Shown: positions 1 to 7,707 of the stretch, piece after piece | How the letters are laid out: each line of letters opens with the position of its first letter | Numbering within the stretch: the stretch's first letter is position 1 | Source: CADCVW01 sp964251385 | Lineage (GTDB): Bacteria; Pseudomonadota; Alphaproteobacteria; Sphingomonadales; Sphingomonadaceae | Direction: 5' to 3' | Length of the DNA stretch: 64,000 nucleotides | Assembly (NCBI GenBank): GCA_964251385.1 | Contig: CAXUJK010000001.1 | Location: 1,178,001-1,242,000 of the forward strand | Made by a program: the position numbers and the translations under genes | The notes under the pieces: generated by a model | Told to the model about the DNA's origin: nothing | What the model saw: only the letters and a program-made list of their open reading frames with translations | Database searches by the model: none

Positions 1-770
1 CCGCGCCGCTGCCCGACCGTAAAATGGATCAGCCCGCGATGCGCGCCCAGCACGCGCCCGTCCGCGTTGACGATCTCGCCGGGCTGGCCCGCCTCGGGCC
101 GCACGCGGCGCACCACGGACGCGTAGTCGCCGTCCGGAACGAAGCAGATGTCCTGACTGTCCGGCTTGCCCGCGACTCCCAGCCCCAGTTCCGCCGCCAT
201 CTGGCGCACCGCCGCCTTGGGGAAGTCGCCCAGCGGAAAGCGCAGGTAATCGAGCTGATCGCGCGTGGTGGCGAACAGGAAGTAGCTCTGGTCGCGCGCC
301 GGATCGGCAGCGCGGTGAAGCTCCGGCCCACGCGCCCCGACGACGCGCCGCACGTAATGACCCGTCGCGAGGCAATCCGCCTTTAGCTCGCGCGCCAAAC
401 CAAGCAGATCGGTGAATTTGACCCCTTGATTGCACGAAATGCACGGCACGGGCGTGCGACCCCTCGCATAATCGTCCGCGAACCGGTCGATCACCCCGGA
501 CTGAAACGCGCTCGCATAGTCGAAGACATAATGCGCGATTCCCAGCCGGTCGGCGACGGCACGCGCATCGCCGATGTCGCGGCCCGCGCAGCACGACTTT
601 GCGCGACCAGCCGCCGCGCCGTGGTCGTAGAGCTGCAATGTGACGCCGATCACCTCGGCCCCCGTGCGCGCGGCGAGCGCGGCGACGACCGAGCTGTCGA
701 CCCCGCCCGACATGGCGACGACGATGCGGCTCGTGGCGGCCGAGCGGCCTAGCTGAAAATCGGGAAGCAT
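1..770 (-). CDS. mnmA: tRNA-specific 2-thiouridylase MnmA (3' part off the left edge)
   Basis: Transfers sulfur to U34 of tRNA-Glu, -Gln and -Lys in the cytoplasm, after ATP activation of the uridine. About 256 N-terminal residues are visible. The PP-loop SGGVDSS lies near residue 21, followed by GVTLQLYD, and PCISCNQGVKF carries the conserved first catalytic cysteine; the ATGHYV motif follows. The start ATG at 768-770 gives MLPDFQLGRSAATSRIVVAM just before the PP-loop. The C-terminal PUA-like end and the second catalytic cysteine lie outside the window. It is divergent from the genes that follow. Its reading is intact as far as it can be seen. The sequence shows the family clearly. Confidence 0.95.
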   Translation of the reverse strand, partial: MLPDFQLGRSAATSRIVVAMSGGVDSSVVAALAARTGAEVIGVTLQLYDHGAAAGRAKSCCAGRDIGDARAVADRLGIAHYVFDYASAFQSGVIDRFADDYARGRTPVPCISCNQGVKFTDLLGLARELKADCLATGHYVRRVVGARGPELHRAADPARDQSYFLFATTRDQLDYLRFPLGDFPKAAVRQMAAELGLGVAGKPDSQDICFVPDGDYASVVRRVRPEAGQPGEIVNADGRVLGAHRGLIHFTVGQRR

Positions 771-826
771 GAAGCGAACATAGCCGCGCAAAGGGGTTCT
801 CACCAGCGCGGGGGGCTCCCCCCACC

Positions 827-856
827 GGTAAAGACTTGGTTTCCCCCCTCTTTACC
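827..856. repeat. 8-bp inverted repeat GGTAAAGA / TCTTTACC
   Basis: Perfect arms at 827-834 and 849-856 with a 14-nt C-rich spacer, in the divergent intergenic region between mnmA and a small rightward gene. It could be an operator or a short stem. It has no T-run, so it is not a terminator. Confidence 0.4.
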
Positions 857-890
857 TAAGCTTCAGCCCGCATCGCTAAGCCTGTGCCCC

Positions 891-1127
891 ATGGACATGA
901 GCTTCTCTTGCCGCGACGCGACGCCGCTCGCCCCGCCCGCGCTCGGCTACCCGGCGCTGCTGGCCGCGATCCGCGAAGCCGGCAGCGTCGCGGACACGGT
1001 GTCGCCAGCCTGCGGCGGTTCGCCCGTCACTTGGCTCGCCGACGTCCTGCTCGGCCGCCCCGGTTGGCGCGAGGCTTCGCTCGCGCTCGGCGGCAGCTTC
1101 GCCGACCCGATGCGTAAACCAGTATGA
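891..1127 (+). CDS. small hypothetical protein
   Basis: An open frame of 78 residues, MDMSFSCRDATPLAPPALGY onward, between mnmA and sciP. I do not recognise the family. Almost all its third codon positions are G or C, as in neighbouring real genes, which supports coding. Against it, no Shine-Dalgarno sequence is visible before the ATG. It has no signal peptide or membrane segment. The sequence ends in ADPMRKPV. It may be a lineage-specific protein or a chance frame in GC-rich DNA. Confidence 0.4.
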   Translation: MDMSFSCRDATPLAPPALGYPALLAAIREAGSVADTVSPACGGSPVTWLADVLLGRPGWREASLALGGSFADPMRKPV

Positions 1128-1248
1128 CCGCCGCCTTTACTATCGCGTTTCAGGCTTCCTTCAACGCGCCGCGCCTAAAGCACATCGGACGACACACGAA
1201 CCGGTGCGCCATTTGGGGCGGGGGACCCGGTCAGTCTCGAGGATGCGC

Positions 1249-1548
1249 ATGATCGAGAACCAGACCATAAGACCGGCGCAAGTGATCGGCCCCCTGGGCG
1301 AGCCCCTGACGCTGGACAGCCTGCCACCGCCCGAGACCACGCGCTGGGTGGTGCGCCGCAAGGCCGAGGTCGTCGCTGCGGTCAGCGGGGGGCTGCTGTC
1401 CGTGGACGAAGTGTGCAAGCGCTACCGGCTATCGGTGGAAGAGTTCGCGTCGTGGCAGCGCGCGGTCGACCGGTCCGGCATGCCGGGCCTTCGCGTCACC
1501 CGGATCCAGCACTACAAGACGCTGTACGAGCGCCAGCAGAATTACTGA
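1249..1548 (+). CDS. sciP: SciP-like CtrA inhibitor, DUF1153 protein
   Basis: A 99-residue helix-turn-helix protein matching the DUF1153/SciP family, which in Caulobacter binds CtrA and blocks its transcriptional activation during the cell cycle. The family signature VIGPLGEPLTLDSLPPP is followed by TTRWVVRRKAEVVAAV and the helix-turn-helix GGLLSVDEVCKRYRLSVEEF. I chose ATG 1249 because GAGGA at 1238-1242 is six bases upstream; the earlier ATG at 1243 would touch that site. The length is close to that of Caulobacter SciP. Two CtrA-like boxes elsewhere in this window fit a CtrA/SciP circuit, but a direct link is inference. Confidence 0.9.
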   Translation: MIENQTIRPAQVIGPLGEPLTLDSLPPPETTRWVVRRKAEVVAAVSGGLLSVDEVCKRYRLSVEEFASWQRAVDRSGMPGLRVTRIQHYKTLYERQQNY

Positions 1549-1899
1549 CGCCGCGCGCGAGCCACTGGGCGTAAGTAGACGGTCGCCGACGACCAAACCC
1601 GCAGGCTAGATCCGGCTCCAACACCGACTCGCGGCTGTCACAAAGGCGTCAGGAAGCCTTGTCGCTCGTTCCACGTCCGACGCTCGCGTCCGCAAAGCCA
1701 CGAGCACGCCTCCAACAACCCTTTTGATACTGTGCCGAAACGGTGTTAGCCTTGGCGCGCCGAGCGACGGGGGACGTTTCCGCGTCGGGAAGCAGGAACT
1801 AGGGCGCGCTTCGGCGCGTCTAGACGTCAGGCCGCCGCAGAAGCGTACGCCGGTCGAAGGGGACCGGTTCGCCAGGCGGCGGCAACAGGGAGTAATAAA
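1549..1899. other. 351-bp non-coding gap
   Basis: No convincing gene lies here on either strand; the frames present read across real genes. The gap holds an ECF-type promoter-like pair (listed separately) and the ribosome site GGGAG at 1889-1893 for the next gene. Confidence 0.5.
1795..1822 (+). promoter_or_regulatory. possible EcfG-type general stress promoter
   Basis: GGAAC at 1795-1799, a 17-nt spacer, then CGTCTA. Alphaproteobacterial EcfG promoters read GGAAC-N16/17-CGTT, so the -10 half has one mismatch. It lies 78 nt before a GlsB/YeaQ-type stress protein, a common EcfG target class, which is the reason for reporting it. Confidence 0.3.
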
Positions 1900-2169
1900 A
1901 TGAATCTCATCATCGCACTTATCATCGGCGGCATCATCGGCTGGCTCGCCAGCATCGTCATGCGCACGGACGCTCAGCAGGGCATCATCCTCAACGTCGT
2001 GGTCGGCATCGTCGGTTCGCTGCTCGGCGGCGTTCTCCTCGGGCCGCTGCTCGGCGGCGGCAACATCATGAACGGCGCGCTCGACATCCGCACGCTGCTC
2101 GTCGCCCTGCTCGGCGCGATCATCCTGCTCGCGATCGTCAACCTGTTCCGCCGCGGCAAGGTTCGGTAA
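1900..2169 (+). CDS. GlsB/YeaQ/YmgE family stress membrane protein
   Basis: An 89-residue, very hydrophobic protein of the transglycosylase-associated (YeaQ/YmgE) family, placed in the inner membrane. Three membrane segments are visible: residues 1-20 (starts MNLIIALIIGGIIGWLA), about 28-50, and about 66-82. The glycine-rich packing GGVLLGPLLGGG is typical. A GGGAG ribosome site lies six to seven bases before the ATG. The molecular role of the family is unknown; members are often induced by stress. A strong terminator follows at once, so the gene is probably monocistronic. A second member of the family is encoded at 2962-3210. Confidence 0.85.
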   Translation: MNLIIALIIGGIIGWLASIVMRTDAQQGIILNVVVGIVGSLLGGVLLGPLLGGGNIMNGALDIRTLLVALLGAIILLAIVNLFRRGKVR

Positions 2170-2192
2170 CGTCCCGCCCAAGCTAGAGAAGA

Positions 2193-2228
2193 GGCCGTCC
2201 GCACGTAGGTGCGGGCGGCCTTTTCCTT
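2193..2228 (+). terminator. rho-independent terminator
   Basis: A 12-bp stem (GGCCGTCCGCAC / GTGCGGGCGGCC, one G-U pair) with a four-base GTAG loop, followed by TTTTCCTT. It lies between two convergent genes and may serve both, though the T-run is on the rightward strand. Confidence 0.85.
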
Positions 2229-2230
2229 GT

Positions 2231-2944
2231 CTAGCGCAGCTCGAAGCTGACGGACACCGACACGGACACCGCCTGCTCGCCGGGAACGACACTGGTCTGA
2301 CCGTCGGCGACCATCGCGCGCTCCCTCATCATCGCCATCGGCGGCGGCGGGCGATAATCGCCTCCGTTCTCCGCGATCGACAATACGCGCACCACGCGCA
2401 TTCCCGCCGCCTGCGCGTAGATATCGGCACGCGCGCGCGCCGTTCGCAACGCGATCACGCGCGCCTCGTCGAGCGCCGGCGCGGGCTTGTCGATCTCCAG
2501 GCTCGGCCCGTTGATCTGGTTCGCGCCCTCTCGCACCAACGTGTCGAGGATCGTGCCCGACGTACGGATGTCGCGAAAGCGGATCGTCACCTGATTGTTT
2601 GCGCCGTACCCAGTCAGCACGGGCGGCTGGTTCTCCGCGTAGCGATAGTTCGGGCTGAGATTGACCGCGCTCGTCTGGATGTCACGCTCGGCCACGCCCG
2701 CACGCCGCAGCGCCGCGATCACTCGGTTCATCTGCGCGCCATTCGCGCTCAGCGCCGCCGCCGCCGTTGGGGCCTGCGTAATCACGCCCGCGCTGATCCG
2801 GGCGATGTCGGGAACACGCGTCACCTCGCCCGTCGCGACCACATCGAGCCGGGTGCCTTCGGGCAAGAACGAAGGGACTTGCGCCACGACTGCCGCGGGT
2901 AGGAGCAGCGAGGCCGCGACCGCGAAACCAAGACGACCGATCAT
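2231..2944 (-). CDS. SIMPL domain (DUF541) exported protein
   Basis: A 237-residue periplasmic protein of the SIMPL/DUF541 family, whose function is not settled. The N-terminus MIGRLGFAVAASLLLPAAVV is a signal peptide, probably cut after AQA-like AVVAQ. The domain begins at LDVVATGEVTRVPDIA, the conserved opening of this family, and runs to the C-terminus with the typical pattern of an RARADIYAQAAG helix and a final VSVSVSVSFELR strand. I chose ATG 2944 because GAGGAG precedes it by seven bases; longer starts would run into the upstream gene. It follows the small membrane gene at 2962 by 17 bases and may be cotranscribed with it. Confidence 0.85.
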   Translation of the reverse strand: MIGRLGFAVAASLLLPAAVVAQVPSFLPEGTRLDVVATGEVTRVPDIARISAGVITQAPTAAAALSANGAQMNRVIAALRRAGVAERDIQTSAVNLSPNYRYAENQPPVLTGYGANNQVTIRFRDIRTSGTILDTLVREGANQINGPSLEIDKPAPALDEARVIALRTARARADIYAQAAGMRVVRVLSIAENGGDYRPPPPMAMMRERAMVADGQTSVVPGEQAVSVSVSVSFELR

Positions 2945-2961
2945 GAAGCGCTCCTCGATGT

Positions 2962-3210
2962 TCAACGACGCCGCATTACGAGCCGGTAGATGAACAGGAT
3001 CACGACCGCGCCCAGCGTCGCCGCGATCCAGCCCGCCACCTGGTTCTGCCCGTAGAACCCGGTCGCACGGCCCACGAACCCGGCGAGCAGCGCACCCCCG
3101 ATCCCGAGCAGGATCGTCACGACGCACCCGCCCGGGTCGCGCCCGGGCATCAGCAGCTTGCCGAGCACGCCCGCCACCGCGCCGAGTACGATCCACCCCA
3201 GAATGTCCAT
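2962..3210 (-). CDS. GlsB/YeaQ/YmgE family membrane protein
   Basis: An 82-residue member of the same small membrane family as the gene at 1900. It shows the more canonical family pattern: MDILGWIVLGAVAGVLGKLL as a first membrane helix, the conserved loop MPGRDPGG, then a glycine-rich second helix and a third helix ending in the basic tail RLVMRRR. The ATG at 3208-3210 has GAGGGG nine bases upstream. Downstream, 17 bases away, is the SIMPL gene in the same direction. Function is unknown beyond an association with envelope stress in some bacteria. Confidence 0.85.
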   Translation of the reverse strand: MDILGWIVLGAVAGVLGKLLMPGRDPGGCVVTILLGIGGALLAGFVGRATGFYGQNQVAGWIAATLGAVVILFIYRLVMRRR

Positions 3211-3326
3211 CGCGCCAGGCCCCTCGATCGCCGATGGGCATGCCTCGCACGGGTTCCGTCCGGCTTCAAGAGGGCGCTTCAAGGGGGTGCGCGACGATGC
3301 TATACGCGCTATTGAAGATGGTGCGT

Positions 3327-3339
3327 TGTTAGAGTAACA
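3327..3339. promoter_or_regulatory. 13-bp palindrome TGTTA-GAG-TAACA
   Basis: A perfect odd-length palindrome 30 nt before the start of the RND adaptor gene. Its position suits a repressor operator for the efflux pair. No regulator gene is adjacent, so the protein that would bind it is unknown. Confidence 0.35.
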
Positions 3340-3369
3340 CAGTCGGTAACAGGCTGAACGAGGATCGAC

Positions 3370-4593
3370 ATGAACGTGCAGATGCCGATCGCCGGCGCCA
3401 ATCCGGGCACCGTCACGCAAACGACTGAACGCGTCGTCGTGACGCGGCGACCGCGCCGCTTCTGGTTGGTCGCCGCGGTGGTGTTGGCCTCGCTTCTCGT
3501 GCTGGCCGCGGCCTGGTACCTGATGGGTCGGCGCGACGCCGCGACCACAGCGACGGCCGAGACCAAAGGCGGGGCGGCGGCAGGCGGCGGGCGCGGAGGC
3601 CAGCGCCCGCCCGTAACCGTAATCGTCCCCGGTCGCACGTCCGTCGCGCGCACCGTCACCGCGACGGGCTCGCTCGCCGCGCGCCGCGATCAGCCGGTCG
3701 GCGTGTCGGGCGAGGGCGGGCTCGTGTCGCAAGTCTTGGTCGAGGCCGGAACCTGGGTCGGCCAAGGCCAGGTCCTCGCGAGAATCGACCGCGCGGTGCA
3801 GACGCAGCAGGCGGCCGGAATCGAGGCGCAGATTGCCGCGGCCCGCGCCGACGCCGCGCTCGCCCAGTCCGAACTCGACCGCAGCCAGGCGCTCGTCGCA
3901 CGCGGGTTCGTTTCCAAGGCCGACATCGACCGTAAGACCGCGACCCGCGACTCGGCGCGCGCGCGCGTCCGCGTCGTCCAGGCGCAGCTCGCCGAAACGC
4001 GCGCGCGCATCGCCCGGCTCGACATCCGCGCACCGACGGCCGGGCTCGTCCTCGCCCGCACGGTCGAGGTCGGGCAGGTGGTCTCCCCGGGATCGGGCGC
4101 GCTGTTCCGCGTCGCGCGCGGCGGCGAGATGGAGATGCTCGCGCAGATGTCGCAGCAGGATCTGGCGGGCATGCGCGCGGGCCTGCCCGCTATCGTGCGC
4201 CCGCTGGGATCGGACGCCGCTATCAACGGCGCGATCTGGCAGGTCTCCCCAGTCATCGACCCGCAATCGCGCCAGGGCCAGGTCCGCATTTCCGTGCCCT
4301 ACACGTCGGCGATCCGCCCGGGTGGGTTCGCCGAGGCGTCGATCCGTTCGGGCGGCGTGGACGCGCCGTTGTTGCCGCAAAGCGCGGTGTCGAGCGACGA
4401 ACGCGGCTCCTACGTCTTCATCATCGGCCCGGGCGACACGGTCGTGCGCCGCGATGTCAAGGTCGGCAGCGTCGACGATCGCGGCGTCGCGATCCTGTCC
4501 GGCCTGTCCGGCCAGGAAGCCGTGGTGCAATCGGCGGGCGCGTTCCTCAACCCGGGGCAGAAAGTCCTGCCCCGCCGCGCCGCTGCCCGCTAG
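3370..4593 (+). CDS. RND efflux periplasmic adaptor (membrane fusion) subunit
   Basis: A 407-residue HlyD/MexA-type adaptor that links an inner-membrane RND pump to an outer-membrane channel. After a basic cytoplasmic start, a membrane anchor spans about residues 26-48. The lipoyl half-motif around VSGEGGLVSQVLVEAGTWVG is followed by a coiled-coil hairpin rich in Ala, Arg and Gln (about 125-215), the second lipoyl half at IRAPTAGLVLART, then beta-barrel and membrane-proximal domains. A GAGGA site precedes ATG 3370. The pump gene follows after nine bases, so the two form an operon. No TolC-like gene is linked. Substrates cannot be told from the sequence. Confidence 0.92.
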   Translation: MNVQMPIAGANPGTVTQTTERVVVTRRPRRFWLVAAVVLASLLVLAAAWYLMGRRDAATTATAETKGGAAAGGGRGGQRPPVTVIVPGRTSVARTVTATGSLAARRDQPVGVSGEGGLVSQVLVEAGTWVGQGQVLARIDRAVQTQQAAGIEAQIAAARADAALAQSELDRSQALVARGFVSKADIDRKTATRDSARARVRVVQAQLAETRARIARLDIRAPTAGLVLARTVEVGQVVSPGSGALFRVARGGEMEMLAQMSQQDLAGMRAGLPAIVRPLGSDAAINGAIWQVSPVIDPQSRQGQVRISVPYTSAIRPGGFAEASIRSGGVDAPLLPQSAVSSDERGSYVFIIGPGDTVVRRDVKVGSVDDRGVAILSGLSGQEAVVQSAGAFLNPGQKVLPRRAAAR

Positions 4594-4602
4594 GAAGACG
4601 CC

Positions 4603-7600
4603 ATGAACTTCCGCAACATCTCGTCCTGGGCGATCCGCAACCCGATCCCGCCGATCGTGCTGTTCGTCGCGCTGATGGCGATCGGCCTGCTGAGCTTCAG
4701 TCAGATGAAGGTGACAGCCGACCCCGATGTCGACTTCCCGGCCGCGTTCGTCGTCATCTCGCAACCGGGCGCCGCGCCGTCCGAGCTCGTCACGCAGGTC
4801 ACCGAGCGCGTCGAGGCTGCGATCCGTAACGTCGACGGCGTCGAGGAGATCAACAGCACCGCGCGCGAAGGCGTTTCGGAAACCTTCGTCATGTTCAAGA
4901 TCGGCACCCCCACCGATCGCGCGGTCAACGACGTGCGCGACGCGGTGGCGCAGATCCGCGGCGACCTGCCCGACGGCATCAACGAGCCTCAGGTCGTTCG
5001 CGTGGACGGTGGCGAGGAAGTCGCGGTGTTCTCCGCGCGCACCACCGACATGACGCTCGAGGAGCTGTCCTGGTACGTCGACAACACGGTCGCCAAGCGG
5101 CTGCTCGGCCTGGAAGGCGTGTCCAACGTTTCGCGCAACGGCGGCGTCGATCGCGAAATCCGCGTCATCCTCGACCCCGCGTCGATGCAGGCGCAGGGGA
5201 TCACCGCCGCGCAGGTCAACCAGCAGCTGCGGCAGATCAACGTCAACGCCGCCGGCGGCAGGGCGGAGATCGCGGGCTCGGAACAGTCGGTGCGCGTGCT
5301 CGGCAACGCCGCCGACGCTTACGCGCTGTCGCAAACACAGATCTCGATCACGGGAGGACGCACGGTCAAGCTCGCGGACATCGCGCAGGTCGTCGACAGC
5401 AACTCCGAACAGCGGTCGATCGGCAAGTTGAACGGCAAGCAGATCGTCAGCTTCGGCATCGAGCGTGCCAAGGGCGCGTCCGACGTGTCGGTCTACCAGC
5501 TCGTGGAGGCGGAACTCGCCAAGATCGAGGAGTCCGCCAACGGCCGCATCGCCTTCGACAAGGTTTTCACGGAAGTCGAAGACACGATCATCAACTACAA
5601 CTCGTCGATGGAGGCGCTGTGGGAAGGCGCGGTCCTCGCGATCATCGTCGTCTTCATCTTCTTGCGCGACTGGCGCGCGACGCTGATCTCGGCGATCGCG
5701 ATTCCGCTGTCCGCGATCCCGACCTTCTGGTTCCTCGACCTGCTCGGCTTTTCGCTCAACTTCCTCAGTCTGCTCGCGCTCAGTCTCGTCGCGGGCGTGC
5801 TCGTCGACGACGCGATCGTGGAGATCGAGAACATCGTCCGCCACATGCGGATGGGCAAGTCCGCCTACCAGGCGTCGATCGACGCGGCGGACGAGATCGG
5901 GTTGGCGGTGCTGGCCACAACCATGGCGATCGTCGCGGTGTTCCTGCCCGTCGGGCTGATGCCCGGAATCTCAGGGCAATATTTCAAGAACTTCGGTTTC
6001 ACCGTCGTCGTGTCCGTGCTCATGAGCCTCGCCGTGGCGCGCCTCATCACGCCGCTCTGCGCCGCCTATTTCCTCAAATCGCACGGACCCGAACCGCACG
6101 GGCAGAACGCCATGATGCGCGGCTACCTGTCCGCGTTGCGGTTCACGCTTCGCCATCGCTGGGTGCCCGTCGTCGGCGCGCTCGCCTCGCTCGCCTTGAC
6201 CGGAGCGCTGTTCTACAACCTGCCGCAGACGTTCTTTCCGCCCGCCGACCGCGACTTCAGCCGCGCGCGCTTCGGCCTTCCGCCCGGAACCACGCTGCAG
6301 CAGACCGAAGCCGTCGCGGCCGAAGCCGAACGGATCGTGCGGCGTGCTCCGGAAGTCGAGTCCGTCGTCCAGCGCGTCGGCGTCGGAAACGGCAATCTCC
6401 TGATCACGCTCAAGAAGGATCGCAACCGCACCAGCATCGAATTCGAACGCGACATCGGCCCGCAACTGTCGCGCATTCCCGATGCCCGCGTCAATTTCCA
6501 GTCGCAGTCGGGCGGAGGACCCGAAGGCGGCGGAGGCGGCGGGCGCGACGTCACGATCTTCCTGGGCTCGGACGATCCCATCAAGCTCGGCGCGGCCGCC
6601 AATGCGCTCGCCGAACAGATGAACGCCATGCCCGAACTGCGCGCCGCACGCGTGCAGGGCGACCTCGTCCGGCCCGAAGTCATCATCCGGCCGCGGCTCG
6701 ATCTGGCCGCGGATCTGGGCGTCACCACATCCGCGCTCAGTCAGACCATCCGCCTCGCCACACTCGGCGACATCGACCAGAACAGCGCGAAGTTCTCCCT
6801 GAGCGACCGCCAGATCCCGATCCGCGTCGCGCTCAGCAAGGAAAGCCGCCAGGACATCGGCACGCTGGCCAACCTTCCCGTGCCCACCACGAGCGGCGGG
6901 TCGGTGCCACTCAAGGCGGTGGCCGACGTCGGGTTCGGGTCGGGCGCGACCACGATCCAGCGGACCAACCAGGTGCGCCGCATTTCGATCGGCGCCGACC
7001 TCGCGCCGACGCCGGGGCTGGTCAGCGGCGCGGTGTCCGCGAAGGTCAAGGAGCTGCCGATCATGAAGAACCTGCCGCAGGGGGTGACCGAGCTTCAGCT
7101 CGGCGACTCCAAGTGGCAGGCCGAACTTCTGATGAACTTCGTCATCGCCGTCGTATCGGGCATCTTCCTCGTGTTCGCGGTGCTCGTGCTGCTCTACAAG
7201 CGCGTCCTGGCGCCGTTCGTGAACATGGGGTCGCTGCTGCTCGCGCCGCTGGGCGGGGCCATCGCGCTGCACCTAGCCGGCTTCCCGGTCTCGTTGCCCG
7301 TCTATATCGGGCTGCTGATGCTACTCGGGATCGTCGCCAAGAATTCGATCCTGCTCGTCGATTTCGCGATCGAGGAGATGGATCGCGGGGTCGACAAGGA
7401 CACCGCGATTATCGAGGCAGGGCACAAGCGCGCGCAGCCGATCGTCATGACCACGGTGGCGATGGTCGCGGGCATGATTCCCGTCGCGCTGTCGCTGTCG
7501 GGCAACGGCAGCTTTCGTGCACCCATGGGCGTCACCGTGATCGGGGGGTTGATCGTTTCGACCGTCCTGACCCTGCTCATCGTGCCGGCGAGCTTCAGTC

Positions 7601-7707
7601 TCGCCATCGATGTCGAAAGCTGGATCGGCCGTAAGCTCGGGCGCTTCCTCAACAAGGAAGACGACGCGGCTCCGCACGGAACGCTGAGCCCGCAACCCGC
7701 CGAGTGA
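4603..7707 (+). CDS. RND multidrug-type efflux pump, inner-membrane subunit
   Basis: A 1034-residue proton-driven transporter of the AcrB/MdtB (HAE) type, of normal length. The first helix lies near residues 13-35 (PIPPIVLFVALMAIGLL), followed by a large periplasmic loop. TM4 carries the paired aspartates of the proton relay in GVLVDDAIVEIEN, and TM10 carries the conserved lysine in VAKNSILLVDFAIEEMD. A glycine run, GGGPEGGGGGGRD, breaks the second porter loop. It is coupled to the adaptor upstream and overlaps the next gene by four bases (GTGA). Substrate range is unknown; the division is closer to the multidrug pumps than to the metal pumps, judged by the TM4 motif. Confidence 0.93.
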   Translation: MNFRNISSWAIRNPIPPIVLFVALMAIGLLSFSQMKVTADPDVDFPAAFVVISQPGAAPSELVTQVTERVEAAIRNVDGVEEINSTAREGVSETFVMFKIGTPTDRAVNDVRDAVAQIRGDLPDGINEPQVVRVDGGEEVAVFSARTTDMTLEELSWYVDNTVAKRLLGLEGVSNVSRNGGVDREIRVILDPASMQAQGITAAQVNQQLRQINVNAAGGRAEIAGSEQSVRVLGNAADAYALSQTQISITGGRTVKLADIAQVVDSNSEQRSIGKLNGKQIVSFGIERAKGASDVSVYQLVEAELAKIEESANGRIAFDKVFTEVEDTIINYNSSMEALWEGAVLAIIVVFIFLRDWRATLISAIAIPLSAIPTFWFLDLLGFSLNFLSLLALSLVAGVLVDDAIVEIENIVRHMRMGKSAYQASIDAADEIGLAVLATTMAIVAVFLPVGLMPGISGQYFKNFGFTVVVSVLMSLAVARLITPLCAAYFLKSHGPEPHGQNAMMRGYLSALRFTLRHRWVPVVGALASLALTGALFYNLPQTFFPPADRDFSRARFGLPPGTTLQQTEAVAAEAERIVRRAPEVESVVQRVGVGNGNLLITLKKDRNRTSIEFERDIGPQLSRIPDARVNFQSQSGGGPEGGGGGGRDVTIFLGSDDPIKLGAAANALAEQMNAMPELRAARVQGDLVRPEVIIRPRLDLAADLGVTTSALSQTIRLATLGDIDQNSAKFSLSDRQIPIRVALSKESRQDIGTLANLPVPTTSGGSVPLKAVADVGFGSGATTIQRTNQVRRISIGADLAPTPGLVSGAVSAKVKELPIMKNLPQGVTELQLGDSKWQAELLMNFVIAVVSGIFLVFAVLVLLYKRVLAPFVNMGSLLLAPLGGAIALHLAGFPVSLPVYIGLLMLLGIVAKNSILLVDFAIEEMDRGVDKDTAIIEAGHKRAQPIVMTTVAMVAGMIPVALSLSGNGSFRAPMGVTVIGGLIVSTVLTLLIVPASFSLAIDVESWIGRKLGRFLNKEDDAAPHGTLSPQPAE

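Noticed and set aside
3211..5844. A 960-residue leftward frame rich in Arg, Asp and Gly across the RND genes
   Set aside because: It is the antisense of the adaptor and pump genes. Its composition is typical of shadows in GC-rich DNA, and only its last 82 residues (the GlsB-like gene) are real.
5619..7634. A 671-residue rightward frame inside the RND pump gene
   Set aside because: It is an alternative frame of a well-supported pump. Arginine-rich low-complexity text, no family motif.
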